Numbered from the stretch's first letter, positions 18,941-32,986 are shown. The stretch: 64,000 nucleotides of DNA from Diploscapter coronatus (GCA_964036155.1 OZ038423.1:47569249-47633248); one strand, 5' to 3'. The notes: generated by a model not told the origin, from the letters alone. Translations and numbers: made by a program.

Positions 18941-21900
18941 TCATTTTGACTATTTAAATTATTTATTAGATTTATGTATAATTTAATTTATTGACTTCTA
19001 AACTCTTGCCTTCTAAGATGTCCTTATTTAAATTGCATTATTTGAGTACATTTCAAATCAACACACCTAACGATCTTACCGCTTCGGTATGTGCTTTAAG
19101 ATTATTACTCCATGATTCATTTTTCTTATTTACTATTTTACGAACTATCTTCTTCTCCATGCGTTATCTGAGCAAACAAATGCTAAGTTATGATCAAAAA
19201 TAGCATAAATCTAAGAAATATTGAAATCTCACGAGACAAAAGATTACTTGGTTTCTTAGAAATATGCTAATTTAACATCATGATTCAAAAATTTTCCCTT
19301 TCTTACACTGCAAAATCAGATAACGCGTCGTCTCCTTTTCCAAACTTGGTAGCTTTGTTACACAGTTGTCTAATGAATTCGTTGCCCGTGCCTTATTAAA
19401 CGAATAATATACTTGCAATTAAGTCAGATTTAATTAACTTTAATTAGAGTACTTAAGTATGACTTAATTGATCAAATTATACTCAATTATCGTGAGATCC
19501 TCGTTAGTAACTGATGAATTTTCGAGACCTCTAATATTATCTTACCGTTGACGCTACACTATTATGTTAACATGTTTTCTTTTTAACATATGTTAGTTAG
19601 AGACCTATTTAATTGCCACATTTTTACTTCTCTTAAATCATCGTTACCAGAGATCCTCGATACTTAACATCTGCCTTCTTAAAGAAAGGGACAACTGTGT
19701 CAGCTTACCGTATATTGAACCTGATTTTTACTAGCCTAGTAAATGATTCAATTGCTAAAATTTAGCATTAACAAATAATAACTAGAAAATCGATCTTTTG
19801 AAAATCTGCTCTATCGCTAGATGTTAATAATGCATCCTTATCTAGCATTAACATTATTTCGAGAAAAAAACATACTTTACAAGCATTTATCATTAGAGCA
19901 TATTTTCAGAATGATCGATTTTCAAGTCCTTTATTTATATTTTAGCTCAATTCCAGGTTTTGAGTTGATTTTTTTGCCATTTTGATAAACTCTTATAAAT
20001 TTCATGTCAGAAATGATCATACCTTGTAAAAACGCCGGTCGTAACTCATAGGCCAAAACGATTAAAAGTCAACGTCTAACCTAAAATTGATAAATTACAC
20101 CTGAGTAAATTTTCGAACCTGCCGTTTACTAGGCTAGTAGGATCTTGTGGGTCTTCTATCTTTCTGAGTGCTTTACCAGTGACTTCTATTTATTTATATT
20201 CAGTTATATATGATTTTGATCTCATGTATTCAAATATTAGCCTTCGTACACTGACCATCTTTTAAAATTTTATTTAAAATAAATGTATTTTAGTTTAAAG
20301 AAAGACTTCCTCGATGTTTTCGAGGAAAAAAGAGACCCAATAAAATGCCCTTTAACCCCGCCTAAACTCCCTCTGAAATTAACAATGCATGGGGCTGGTG
20401 ATAGCGTGACTTTGATAGATTCTTGAAAGCACTACCAGCAAAAATGGTTAGAGAGAAGAGAAACTATTGGATGAAAGCGCAAAATCGTCCTTTTCCCGGT
20501 ATTTTAGAGGTCTCATGACTTCTTATACACAAAGACCTAGACTAAATAGTTTATAGCAATAGTTTTAGGTCAAACGATATTTTTCTTATATATTCCGTAT
20601 GTCTTTTAACTTTTGAATTCGGAAATTCTCAAAAGTTTGTTATTTCCAAGATCTTCAAGGATGAATCTCTCCGAATAACACGATGTTGAGAATCTAGGAA
20701 TTCCCTAGTATTTCATTAATGACGCCCTATCATATCACCATCTATCATCGGTACTACTAAATAGACACTTACTCTTTATACTCTAGCCAATATCTTGTCA
20801 TACAAGTTACCAGAGACGCATAGGAACCAAGTAGCTGCGTTCTCATATAATTCGAATATTTTATTCATTTGGTATTTCACCTAAATTTCATCTTCAAATT
20901 AACACTCTAAATTTTTCGTTATATTTTATTCCTAAATGGAGAAGACTCGAATTTTTGCCCCCGGACTTCCAAGAACTTGAACATTTGGCAGAATTTTTAA
21001 GCGGACGTCCATATCAAATGCATCCCCCGCTTGAGCTTAATCCAACACGTTTAACCCGAAATACGCTTAAATCTAGGTCAGAATTGCTTGATAATTTGCA
21101 TAAGCCATAAATTGACGTATTTTGCAAGTAGAATTGCAGTTTTAGACCAGGTTTACGATTGTAGAAAATTTATAGCGGATTATAAATTGAGGGATATCGC
21201 TGAAATCATGTTTCTCTCCACAAATAGGCGATTAGTTCACATGTTCTGGTTTAAATCATCAATTTCATGATTTAAATTATTGGAGTTTGTAGACTTAATT
21301 TGATTTATCACATTCTATCTTACGTATTGAATTTTCAGTGCAATAGCTCGTAAATCCTAAAATAGAGTGGAAATGTCTAAGTTTGTCGTATGTGAACGTT
21401 TGGATTTCCAAATTCTTACGCGTATATTTATTTTCTGTGTCTGCAGATTTTATCGTCTTTGCCAAGCTTTTCAAATCTTATGATCACAGATCCATTATGC
21501 ATTACAAACATTTTCGATTCTGGCATTTCGCCTATCTTCGAATGCTGAATCGAATCATAGACGTAGAGGAAGCGCGCTCCTCTATTTGTCAAAATAACAC
21601 GCTTTTTGAAAGATGCAAATTTCGATAATGCGTAACAATAGAATTATGCAAACAACGATATTCTTCAAAGAACGCTTAAAAGTCGAGCGAAGAAAGCATT
21701 TTTGTCGACGATATTTGCCAAAGAACGGTTATTTCGAAAACGGGGAAGTGATTCGGGCAACTCTGATCTCTCACTCTCGTCTTTCAAATATCATGCAGGG
21801 GAATTCTAATTCCATTGTTGGCATGAATACAATACAATACAAAAATACGCCACCATCCTTTGTAAACGAGATGTTTATCGTTAGGTTTACCTTTCGCTTA

Positions 21901-22130
21901 TCGAGACACATTTTGTCTGTCCTATTGATGGGAAATAGTATCCGAGTTAGAGAGGGGAAGAGAACGTCTTAGGGGGCAATTGTATGTGAACGTTTATAAG
22001 GACGGAAAATGCCGTTTTACATTTCCGCTAGCAAATGTCGATGCATAAAAATATCCAAGCTTCAGATCGACATTAATTTAGATTGTCTGAGTTAATTTGT
22101 TAAGCTGGCATTTTGAAATCGTTATTTTTA
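18941..22130. other. Gene-poor spacer between kinesin light chain and aminopeptidase
   Basis: AT-rich sequence with no recognisable exons on either strand, apart from the palindromic repeat at 19786-19922. ORFs of 60-119 codons at 21088-21972 lack a recognisable domain or splice context. The stretch 21500-22030 is somewhat less AT-rich and lies just upstream of the distal aminopeptidase exon, so it could be its promoter. Confidence 0.45.
19786..19922. repeat. Palindromic MITE-like repeat, 137 bp
   Basis: The ends form an imperfect inverted repeat: AAAATCGATC...CTGCTCTA at the left and the reverse complement of AAAATCGATCATTCTG at the right. The interior also contains inverted CTAGATGTTAA / TTAACAT-type segments. 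A related sequence sharing the CTGCTCTATCGCTA and CATATTTTCAG blocks lies at 38250-38365, so this is a dispersed repeat. No coding capacity. Confidence 0.5.
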
Positions 22131-22139
22131 AGGCGGGCC

Positions 22140-22181
22140 ATGCGAAACTCAGTGGTGGGAGCAGTATACGACCCAGATTCG
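22140..22181 (+). CDS. Possible distal alternative first exon of the M1 aminopeptidase
   Basis: ATG at 22140-22142 opens 14 codons (MRNSVVGAVYDPDS) that end in a good donor, GTTAGT, in phase 0. This matches the phase of the aminopeptidase exon beginning at 24098. A splice-acceptor-like TTTTTAAG lies 7 nt before the ATG. If real, it supplies a different cytoplasmic tail from the one at 23802. There is no domain in so short a piece, so it is only a candidate. Confidence 0.33.
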
Positions 22182-23667
22182 GTTAGTTAAATTTTTACTT
22201 TAAAGCTTTTACAATCTCACATTGATTCTTTTCAATATCAATATAATTTTAAATATGATTCTTCCTCAATTTTCTCGAAACATGAGATATTTCATAAATC
22301 TAGAACTATTTGAAAGAATTCCCAAAATTCCCTCATATTGAATCATCAAATTTCCTAAAACATCAAAAAATCTACTAACATAAAATTTCTTGTTTTTACG
22401 CTGATTCAATAAAGAACCAAATCATAATATTTCAAATTTATCTAATAATAGCAGTTCCCTCTAAACACATATCAAAAACTCCCCTAATATCATAAAAATC
22501 TCCGAACGTCATAAAATTTTCCTTCTCTGATTCCCCGCTTTTTCCAAATGGAGTTAATGAGCTTATCGTCCGTCTTTTCGTTTCGCTTCGGCTTCAGAAT
22601 TCGCCTCGATTCCGTTTTCGTGTTTGTTTGTATTTTCGTCCGCGCGCATTCTTTCTTCTCTCTTTCAAAGGCGATCAGAAATGTTCCGGAAGCGGTTTGC
22701 CGGAATAAGATTTTTCTATCTCTAAAAATTTAAATCAATTTTTAGTCATCTTAAAACTTCCAATAATTTCTTCGAATTAAAAAAAAATACCATTTTCTAA
22801 CTTTAATCTTACTTTCACTCTCTTATTAGAAATAAGATGAGAAAATATGTATGCTAAATCTTAAATTAAAAATTTACCGATGATTCAATGCTCTGACTTT
22901 ATAGTTAGCTTCTTAAATTAAATTTTGGCCTAAGCTATTCTATACTTCGAAACCTATTTGATTTAGTAATTATCACATAGCCAATAAAAAGAAACCTATT
23001 CTTATCTTAACAACAGGTTAAATCGTAAGTAGATAGATATTGTCAAAAATTTCATATACCAATAACCCTTTCCCTCCGTGTTCAAAGTTCTAAATTTGCC
23101 GATATTGCAGACTTTTCACCTTCAATTTGTTTTGAAAGTTTCGCCAAGTGTTCTCGAAATTCGAACTTTTTAAAAAGATTTTATCGCTCGCGCAACTAAT
23201 GGATCAACATCAAAATTTCCACTCTTAGACTTGTAAATATTGCTTGCGAAAGATCTCACAAATTTTGCATTCACGCAGACTTTTTTTCTAGGTGAAAAAC
23301 TTCTTTATTATTAAACTTAACTGATTTTTACCTAATAACTTAAAAATAAAAAATAAAACATCCTATGACTTTCACACACTGCAAATTGTCCCTGAAATGT
23401 ACTCCCTATTTGGGATATCAGTGCCATAGTTTCCTGTTTTGCCCTCCCATGCCTAAGCATATTCTTATAGATAATCAGAATTCAAAATACCACCTCCTAT
23501 TTTCCATGAACAGAGTGTCAAAAATCGATAAACGTGCATACATAATTTATGGAGCAGATTTCTATGTAAATGGGCCTATAAAATCGTCATTTATTTGTTT
23601 TTCTAAAACTTCATGGTTCTTCCAAATTATCGACATTTTTCTAAATTAGTAAGCAACTTTAACCTCT

Positions 23668-23706
23668 TGATAAGGAAGTGCTCAATAATACGCAAATATT
23701 GATAAG
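23668..23706 (+). promoter_or_regulatory. Pair of TGATAA GATA-type sites upstream of the aminopeptidase start
   Basis: TTGATAAGG (core 23668-23674) and TTGATAAGC (23699-23706) lie about 100-135 nt before the ATG at 23802. In nematodes TGATAA sites bind intestinal GATA factors such as ELT-2, and gut peptidase genes are typical targets. The motif is short, so two copies could be chance. Confidence 0.3.
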
Positions 23707-23801
23707 CTTTGGTCAATATGTTGGGAAATAGGAGCGCACATTTGACTTAATCATTTAACTTTGATACCCTAAAGGTATTCTACCTTTGTCTAAATCTAAA
23801 C

Positions 23802-26800
23802 ATGGTCCAAGTCCAGCCAGATTACGGCTCCATAAACGATCCACCTCAGGTTTAGAAAATTTCATAAGTTAAAAAAAACTCGTGATTCATTCATTAAAAA
23901 ATCAAGTCTTTCTGCCCCTTTCTATCAATAGAATAAAAATTATAATTTTACAATCTCAAGGTTATTTCTTATATTGTTACCCTCATTGCTCGTATTTCAT
24001 CGCTGTCGAAAGTAAGTAAAACTAAAATGTTCCTGAAGTTTTCAAGAAATGTTCTTCGAGAAGTTGTCAAGGTTCTAAGTAGTAGCTTCCAATTTAGATG
24101 GGTTCGCCAGGGCCGAAGCCTCGGAATCTCGCGGGTCCGATGGGTTGCACGAGGAGGTCTGCCTTCATCTCGACGGTCATTTTGGTGGTCGCCGTTCTGC
24201 TTACGGTTCTCATCACCTACCACTTCACCAAGTCCGCCGTGCAGGTCTGCATCTTAGGACGTCATTTTGAAGAAACACGCAGTTTAAAATTAAAAATGTC
24301 GATTTTGCAGGCAGAATATGAAGATGTACACCCGCTGAAGGCAGAAGAGCAAAAGAGCGGCGAAATCATCACCGCCGAGGAATTGAGACTGCCGAACAAT
24401 ATCGAACCAAGTATGGGAATTTCGACGTTTCTTTCTCAAATTTTCCCGTTACTATCACACATTCATTAATTACAGAGAAAATTATTAGATTTTGAAGCCT
24501 ATGTTTGAAAGTGCAGCATTTGAATCGCCCAATATCTGAACAACTTTACCAACAACTATGAAACTTCTTGAGGCTTACAATAAAAGGTGACAAATTCAGT
24601 CCACTACAACCTAACGATGAAGACCTACCTGCCTGGTTACGAAGTCGCACCGCCAGCCACGAAGAACCTCACGTTTGAAGCGCAAGTAAGATTTTCTCGC
24701 CAAAATTAATGGAGCCTGAAAATGAATAAATCGATAAGCTCCCGCGAAAAATAAGCGGAATTTGAGGATCAATAAAGATAGATCATTTCTGCTAAAAAAT
24801 GGGCTGAGGCTGAAAATCAATAAAAATCGATATTTTCAGGTGATAATGACGTTCAAAGTAACGCAGACTAGCCGGAAAATCGTTGTAAATTTCGCCAATT
24901 TGAACATCGTCCACGACGAGTGTCGGGTCGTTGTGGTAAGAAGAGGAAAAAAACAAAAATCGGCAATTTGGATAATTCGTAGCTTCGTAGTCCATAGTTA
25001 AAGGTATAGGAAGATATCTTTTCTCACACTATTTAGTAGGCCATGAAGCTACGAATTATACAGATTGTCTGAAAACCGAAAAACGCGTAAATTCAGAACA
25101 ACAAACCGGTAAAAATCAGCCGAATCGAAGAGATTCCGAAACTCGAAAAGCTGGACTTCAACCTGGATGAGTCGATTGAAAAAGACACCATGGGAGAGCT
25201 CAAGGTCAGACTTTAGAGCGAGAAATTTGGACCTGAAAATCGGCCTATTTTAGATCGTATATACGGGTGATATAAGCGCGGATTTGAAGGGGTTCTATCA
25301 GTCGGTCTATTACAGTCGGAAGAATGAGAAAATGTTAGGAAATAGTTTGAATAAAAGTAGTTGGAATAAAATTTTTAGCATCGCCGCGGTAAGTCAAATG
25401 GAGCCTTCAGACGCGAGAAGAATGGTGCCCTGCATGGACGAACCGTCTTTCAAGGTAGATATTGGTTTATTTAAATTTTATATCATGATACTAGCCCTAT
25501 AGCGCGCAAGCTTACTGAAAAGATTTGCGAATTTAATTTGAACAACTAGCGTATCAAAAATTAACCATATTCATTTATACGTAAGTACACTTTTTAGTTT
25601 TATGAAATGCCACTGTGAAAAAGATCATGCTATACTAGTAACTATTGTCCTTTGATAAATTTATGACATGAAAATCTTACTCATATGGATTGTTCAGGCT
25701 AATTGGACCGTTACCATCATCCACCCGAAGGGCACTACCGCCCTGTCGAATGGTATTGATCTGAACACCCAAGAGTGAGAGGATACCATGTTACCATTGA
25801 CCCATCTTACCAAATGGTACCATTCCAGGCATACCGAGGGGTTCATGAAGACGCGCTTTGCGACGACACCCAAAATGTCCACCTACCTCTTGGCAGTTCT
25901 CGTGTCGGCCTTTGAGAAAATCGAGAAGAAGACGAAACGGGGAACTTTGGTAGTTTGCTATTATTTTAAGCTGCAATTATTCTCTTCTCTCGCCAAACTC
26001 CATAGGACATCACTGCAGTTAGCATATTTCTATCAACGTAGTTATTCCATGTTATTGCATCATAGATGTTTCAGAATTTCTCACGAAGATCACCAAATAT
26101 TATTTAAATTCGACATCGTGAACGGCAATTGTTTGCACAATATAAAGCTAATCGCCTTTTAGTTCCGCATCTGGGCCCGTCCTGAAGCCATCAACACCAC
26201 CCAATACGCTTTGGAAGCCGGTGCGAAAGTGCTCGAATTCTATGAGGGATATTACGGAGTCTCGTTCCCTCTTGAGAAACAAGGTTAGTCAAAAAATAGT
26301 ACAGGTTCAAGGAAACAATTCAGATATGGTTGCCGTTCCGGACTTTTCCGCTGGGGCAATGGAGAATTGGGGCCTTGTGACTTACCGGTAAAAACTTTGT
26401 GACATACCTCCAGAAATTTTATTAGGCTACCCCTAAGCACTTGTTCAGTTATCCATTAAAAAAATTCAGAGAGACCGACCTGCTGTACGATCCGAAGATC
26501 TATTCGAATGAGGGCAAACGAAGGGTGGCTGTCGTTATTGCTCATGAGCTGGCTCACCAAGTAAACATTTGCCCTAATGAATTAGTTAATTGCCTTAACT
26601 ATATACTTAACTACCCTAATTAAGTGGTTTGGCAACCTGGTGACGATGCGATGGTGGGATAATCTGTGGTTGAATGAGGGTTTCGCGACGTTCGTTGAAT
26701 ACATCGGTGCCAATCATATCAGCGATGGAGCTTTTCAGATGGTAATTAATCAAAATATTCATTTATTACTGATGTTACTATTATATTATTTGAATCATAT

Positions 26801-29800
26801 CATTTAAGGACGACTACTTTATCGAGGCAGCTCAAGAGTCAGCCATGGAAACTGATAAAGTTGCTAGGTATGAGAATTTATGATTTTTTTATGATGTGTA
26901 TTCGTATTTTAATATTATGAAATTATTTTCTTTTTTATAATTTATGCTCTAAAATTTCAGTAGTCACCCCCTGTCTTTTACCGTGGCCAAGGTCGAAGAT
27001 GTGACCGAAGCGTTCGACGGCATCTCCTACGAAAAGGGAGGCTCCTTCATCCAAATGCTATCGACTGTCATGGGCAAAAATAACTTCGATAAGGGCATTA
27101 ATGTGAGTTTCTTACATCGACATTCGACGGAAAAATGACTTATTAGAAAGTAGCATATAATTTAAACCATATTCAAGCGAAAGATCATGCTTCTTCATAG
27201 TTAATATTCAAGTATTCATAAGATTTTAGGATATTTTATCATTTAAAAAGAAATATTTGAAGCAGATCTATAAATCGTATAAGAATATTCATTAGAACAT
27301 AAACTTATTTGATATTTAAATTCTATTATTTTCAGCTCTACCTGAAGCAGCACTCGTACAGCAACGCTGCGGCCGAGGACTTGTGGGCTGCCCTGGATAA
27401 AGTCCTGCCTGACGACGTCAAAGGGCCTGATGGAAACAAGCTGTCCGTCAAGGAGTTCGCCAATCAGTGGACCAAGCAGGTACTATTCGAATATCACTTT
27501 ATCAGCATAATAATAACTTCATTTATTTTTATATCCTCATATATTATTATTCTCTTTTTTCTCCATCAATATAAAATTATGTTCTATTTGCATAATAACT
27601 TTAACCATTATGGTAACCTCTATTTTCATTTTCTTGTAGCGTAAAAACGATAAAAAAATTAGTTTTTCAAATATATTTACCTATTATCAATTTAAGATGG
27701 GCTACCCAGTTGTTACCGTGAATCGTCTGAACTCCACGACCGCACTTCTGACACAGGAGCGATTCAAGCCGAACAAAGAAGCCCAGGAGAAAGCTGCATA
27801 TCGGAATAATAAATACGGGTATGTCAAATATCAGCATGCTTTCAATAGTTTATAATTCAGTTACAAATGGGACGTGCCTATCTGGTACATGTATGGTAAC
27901 GATCAAACCATCCGAATGGCATGGTTGCCGAGAGGTTAGTATATTGATCTTGATTTGAGTACTTTCCTCCCAAAACCGAGAATAAAAGGGAAGCTTTGGA
28001 AGAAACTACTCCTAACGTGAAAACGTGTATTAAAACAATTCAACTGTTCAGACCAACCACTCCATCTCGATCTACCCAAGGACACCGTACTCATCGTCAA
28101 TCCTGGTATTTTCAAGCATATTCTGAAAAATTTCGTTGGATAAAGATGAGTTTTTAGATTCTCGAGGTTTCCACCGCACCAATTACAATGTGTCGGACTG
28201 GAAGACGATTGCTGAAATGCTCAATAAGGATCCGGAGGTAGATTTCAGAAAATTCGTTGGTCATTTTATAACTCATTTGTTTAGTGTCCCTTCATGATCC
28301 CTAACATATAGGATAGTTACTCTAATTATCCAAATTAAGTCGCTTCCCTACCGTGCCAAGACCCGATTGCTGTTCGATGCGTATGAATTGGCAAATGACG
28401 ACAAGCTCGACTTCACGGTTCTGTTCGATCTGTTCAACTACGTTAAGAAGGAGACGGTATTTTTACATAAATATTTTATGCTAATTATTTGCAACGACTA
28501 TTTTCAGAACTACTTCCCAGCCTCAGCAGTGCTAGCAAACCTGAACGCGATTAGAAATCATTATGGTTCGGAGCCTGAAAAGATCTATTTGGAGGTATTT
28601 CAATTATTTATTTCAACGAAAAAGATTTCTTTAGAAATTCTACAAATCCCTGCTAGACGCAAATTACCAGAAAATATCGGATCTATCGTACATCGAGAAT
28701 AACTATCAAAACGACTCGCTGTTCTATAAAATGCAAGTGAACTTATTAGGTTTCACGCAAATTTACATAGAAAGAATAATTTATTTCCGTAATTCATTGC
28801 AAATGTATAGATCGTAATTAAGAATAGTGTGTTTCAAAATAGGGAATGACTTCTATAAATTGCCATAAAATTAATGTTGTGGAGATATTTATGATCTGAT
28901 TTTACTAAACAGTATTTTAGCGGCTTCGATCTCCGGATCCTCTTTAATTACTGTCAATTGGAGGGTGTCGACTGCAACGAGAAATTCCAGGCGATTTTCA
29001 AGGAGAAAGTCCTCGCTAAATGCAACGACAAGGATCAACTCAGCGAGTGTGCCGAGTGAGTTTTTTTGTTGTTAAATACGTTTCAATTTAATATTTATAC
29101 TTATCGTATCTGTTTATCCATAGTTTTGCCGTAGAAACGAATATATTAATATGTATTGACAGTCTGGATAAATAGCTACATCGTTACACTCGAAATAATA
29201 TAGGGAAGGTAAACCAAAGATTATTTTCCCATATGCTATTTCATATGTAATTATGCAACAAATTTTCCAGATTGTCATTAATGTTGAAACTAAATTTTAT
29301 AATAATTACTTCTTTTTAGAATCGGAGGTCCCCTTAGACGTAAAGTCTATTGCGAAGGCGTGAAGAACAATGGAAACTCTGTTTACAAGAAGGTTATTTA
29401 ACCGTACTCTAAAATAATGACGTTGGAAGAAATTCCAGATGTTGCAATGGTATCGTAACGAACAAACAAATACCGAGAAGGATAACATCTTGAACGGGCT
29501 TTCTTGCTCCAAGGATATCACTAATTTGAAAGGGTGAGTTGATTTAGTATCGACTATTTTAGCTATATTTATATTATACCTTTATTGACCATTTAGACTC
29601 TTAATGTCAGCCCTCAACCGCGACGATGGTTTGTTCCGATTCCAAGACGCTTCGCACGTTTTCACCTCGGTCGGAAACAATTTGATCGCCGATGAGTTCA
29701 TGTTCAAATTCATGCTTCAACGATGGGATCAGATTTATAGCAGGTATGTTATAAGAATAAAATATTTTCTAATTTTATTAAATGTATTGAGACCGCATCT

Positions 29801-30277
29801 ACATTAAAATTCTAAGTTATATGATTTCATTTGAAATTTTTTGAAACCTATTCCACAGTAAACTAGTACGAGGCATGCATTAATTCTAGAAAAATATCGT
29901 ACGGTAAATATAGATTTGAAGCTTATTCTAAATTTTCAGCCTTATCGAGGATCCGACGTCTCTGAAATGGGTGATCATGACTTGTACGAACGGTATTCGG
30001 ACGGAGAATGAAATTCAGCAGGTTGGGTCTTAAATATCATTTTGGCAAAATTTCAATTTTCAGCTCAAATACTTCCTCAAAACGGCGAAGAACGCTAGCA
30101 AATTCTCATGGATTACTCAGGCACTAGGTAAAAATATTGAGTTCTAAAACTATAGTGACTTTTCAAAATTATTGATTTTTAGAAGAGGCAGAACTCAACG
30201 TCAAATGGCAGAACAAATATTTCGACAAATTGACCAAAGAGTTCAAGGATCGGATGACCACTCCCCCTTCGAATTAA
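23802..30277 (+). CDS. Membrane-bound M1 family aminopeptidase (aminopeptidase N-like)
   Basis: Zinc metallopeptidase that removes N-terminal residues from peptides, anchored as a type II membrane protein with its catalytic part outside the cell. Thirty exons, beginning 23802-23849, 24098-24244, 24311-24410, 24600-24685 and ending 30064-30127, 30183-30277, sum to 3057 nt (1018 aa) in phase. A short cytoplasmic tail precedes one hydrophobic helix in exon 2. GAMEN (exon 26324-26387), HELAH (26470-26560, residues about 415-419) and the third zinc ligand in NEGF (26625-26741) are intact. The proton-donor tyrosine in ISYEKGGS (26961-27102) is also present, so activity is expected. The region 26961-30277 is the ERAP1-like C-terminal domain. 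An apparent in-frame TGA at 25776 is removed by a 54-nt intron (25775-25828) with donor GTGAGA. The exact ortholog among many nematode M1 paralogs is not resolved. Confidence 0.93.
24964..25067. repeat. Hairpin repeat inside an aminopeptidase intron
   Basis: Arms of about 31 bp (24964-24994 and 25037-25067) are inverted copies, with a perfect 15-bp core ATAATTCGTAGCTTC. They lie in an intron (24936-25096) of 161 nt, while most neighbouring introns are about 50-150 nt. This fits a small MITE-type insertion. Confidence 0.5.
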
Positions 30278-32986
30278 ACCGTGCCCTCCTTTTTTGAGAC
30301 CCCCTCACTTTTCTCTGCGCCCAATACCAAAGAAAAAACCCGCACGCGATAAGTCAATGCTCAAACTTGTCATACAGTCAGAATGAATTAATTCTGGTGA
30401 AAAATGTCTAGTTTTTTATTTTTAATTTGAATATATGATATATTTTATGTCTAGAAAAAAGTCATTATCAGATTCTTCATGCATCTCAAATTATGCATAG
30501 TTTTAACGTAGGAAATGTTTCAGCTTTCTAAAAATTTAGAAATTTGTGCAATATTGAATGATGGTTCACTTTTCTCATGATTCTGCAAAATGTTGGCATT
30601 AGTTTAGATTATAAGTTGATAGTTTCATCCAACTATAAGGGTCCACAAATGTGATACACTCATAATAATGTTTTCTAAAATGACTTTATTAATTGTATAT
30701 ATTTAAAATTGTCCCATTTCAGTGCAATATATTGATTTTTCTATATAATAAATATAAAACTTCTCGAATTCCTTCCAGGAACTATATAATTTGGTGCGAA
30801 TTTTTCCCTATGATTAATACCAACCGGACAAAAATTATTCGATGATTTATAAGTCGGCTTATCCAATTTGTCAAATAGCAAGGTAGAAATCTTTATAAAT
30901 AACGGGGAATTTATATACCCCAGCCTTTTTCCTAGCTCTATCTTCTAGCATAGACCTTGAAATAATAATGAATAATGCAAAAGGTCGACAATTATGCTTA
31001 GTCAGGGCTTTAGAATAGGTTCTTCGGTGTGAGCCGAACTTTATTTTACAAAGATTAGAAAAGTGCGTATTTTTGGATTTTTGCAAATTTTCACCTGTCA
31101 AAGTTAAGTTTCAGCGATTAGCGAGTAAATTTTAGATCTCGACAGATATGCTTTCAGTATTCTTCGTAAGCTAACTCCAAAAATCTGATTATATTTTAGA
31201 AAGGTTTATCATGCGCTTCAAAATTTTCGCATTTTTAAGAAAATTTTAACTATGCAATATTCGCGTGAGAATCTTTTTTTTTTGTATAAATTATATCGAT
31301 TAAAAATTTTCATGTTCTCTAAAAACATTATTTTCATTGGTAATGATGTTTTTGCATTTCTCAAGAAATGCTTCAAAGCTAGCTTCCAATGCTAATCGTC
31401 TAATCCAGACTTCAATTAGCATGTAATTAATTCCTAACCTCAAACCCTCTTCCATATTAAAGCATAGACCTCCAAATTCACCCCATGTACAAATTCTTAA
31501 AAGCCTCCATTCCCACGTTAAAATATAGACACCTAAATCCATCGTAGGTACTTCATTCCCAAACTGATTCAATTGACTGAAAGGTCAATTCCTTTCGAAT
31601 TCTTGGGTTTCGAGGTTTCAGGTTTAAAATTTAAATAGTATGCAAAATTGGAGACCGAAAGATAGAAAATGGGGCCTTTAGAAGAGCTTTCCACCCTCAT
31701 CTCTTCCTTACCTAGAAGAAGTGCTTTCAAAGTTAGGCCAAATTATTCCGACCTGTTCTTAAATCCTATCCTTTCAAAATGGTTTTAGATTTTTTCGAGG
31801 TTCTTTGGGTTTGAATTTCTGATCACTTGCAGAATCTTGGAGTTTGAAAGTATTTTCCCGACTACCTTCAGAAAGATTCTCCCAGTTTTGTATAAAAATA
31901 TGCGTGAAACTTTATTCCCGCTTGCAAATTCATTTCTCCATAAATATTTCCGTTCTATTCATGTTCGGAGACCTACCATATGCATGGTAATGAATAGAAG
32001 ATGGGTCTGAATTAATTGATCAACTTTTATGAGCGAAAATTCGATAGAACTTTGAAAATAGGGTTGAGTCTAATCCTTAACTCAGTTTTTTCTCTTTTTT
32101 CAAATTTTGAACTCTGACTTCTGAATTTCCAAAATCCAAATTTACTTGAAAATAGCCTACCCATTTTTGTGCAAATTTTCATTGCAACTTTTTCGTCAAC
32201 CGGCATCATTTTTCCAGCGTTAAAATTAGGATTTGAGCACGTTTTAGACCTTTTTCATATAGAAGTGGATTTCAACTTCCTAAAAATTGCACATTTTCAA
32301 TTAGCAGTAAACGAAAAATAAACTAAAGACGGAGAAAACGGGACAAGTTTTTGAACCAATAATAAAACTGCAGACGCGTACACAATACAAAATATGAAGC
32401 GAGTGTCCTTTTCACTCTCAACAGTTTTCACTATTCACTTTTCAGATTCGATTTTTTATTCTAAAATTTTGGGGATAAATTATTCCCAAGCGTTTTTTTA
32501 AAACTTCAGACAAAGCAGAATATTATCAGAATAGGAGATTAGTCGGATAATCTTTGTATTTTGCGAAATAAGATATAATTTTTGAGGTTTTGAGAAAAAC
32601 GAGCTAAATCCCCAGCCTGATTGGGCCGTTGTAAGAAACCCCTCATTTTTTACGAGGAAAAAATAATTATTTTCGATTTAACCTCACATATTATGGAATC
32701 TCTTTCGGGAGGATGACTTTTGAATGGGGGATTTATCAGCATGGATAAAATGGATCTTATGATATCTGTGCTTTGGAAACCTTTTTCTCCCAATTTTTGG
32801 AAGGAATGAGTAAAGTATTTTTCACTTCTCTATGCAACCTCCACATGTCAAAAATACGCCATTTTCGTTTCATGGTTAAAAATTTCGTGTGGCCATGTCA
32901 ATTATTACTCTGCAAATAATGCATTCTCACTTGTAAAATTTTTAATTTATCAAATTTTGCAAATATCCAATAATTTTCGAGCTCTA

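Noticed and set aside
21613..21972. 119-codon ORF upstream of the aminopeptidase
   Set aside because: No recognisable domain, no splice signals around it and composition like neighbouring non-coding sequence. Could be revisited with RNA-seq.
25775..25828. In-frame TGA in the aminopeptidase, suggesting a break or selenocysteine
   Set aside because: It lies at the start of a 54-nt intron with a consensus GTGAGA donor and TTCCAG acceptor. Splicing keeps the frame, and the whole model closes at 1018 codons.
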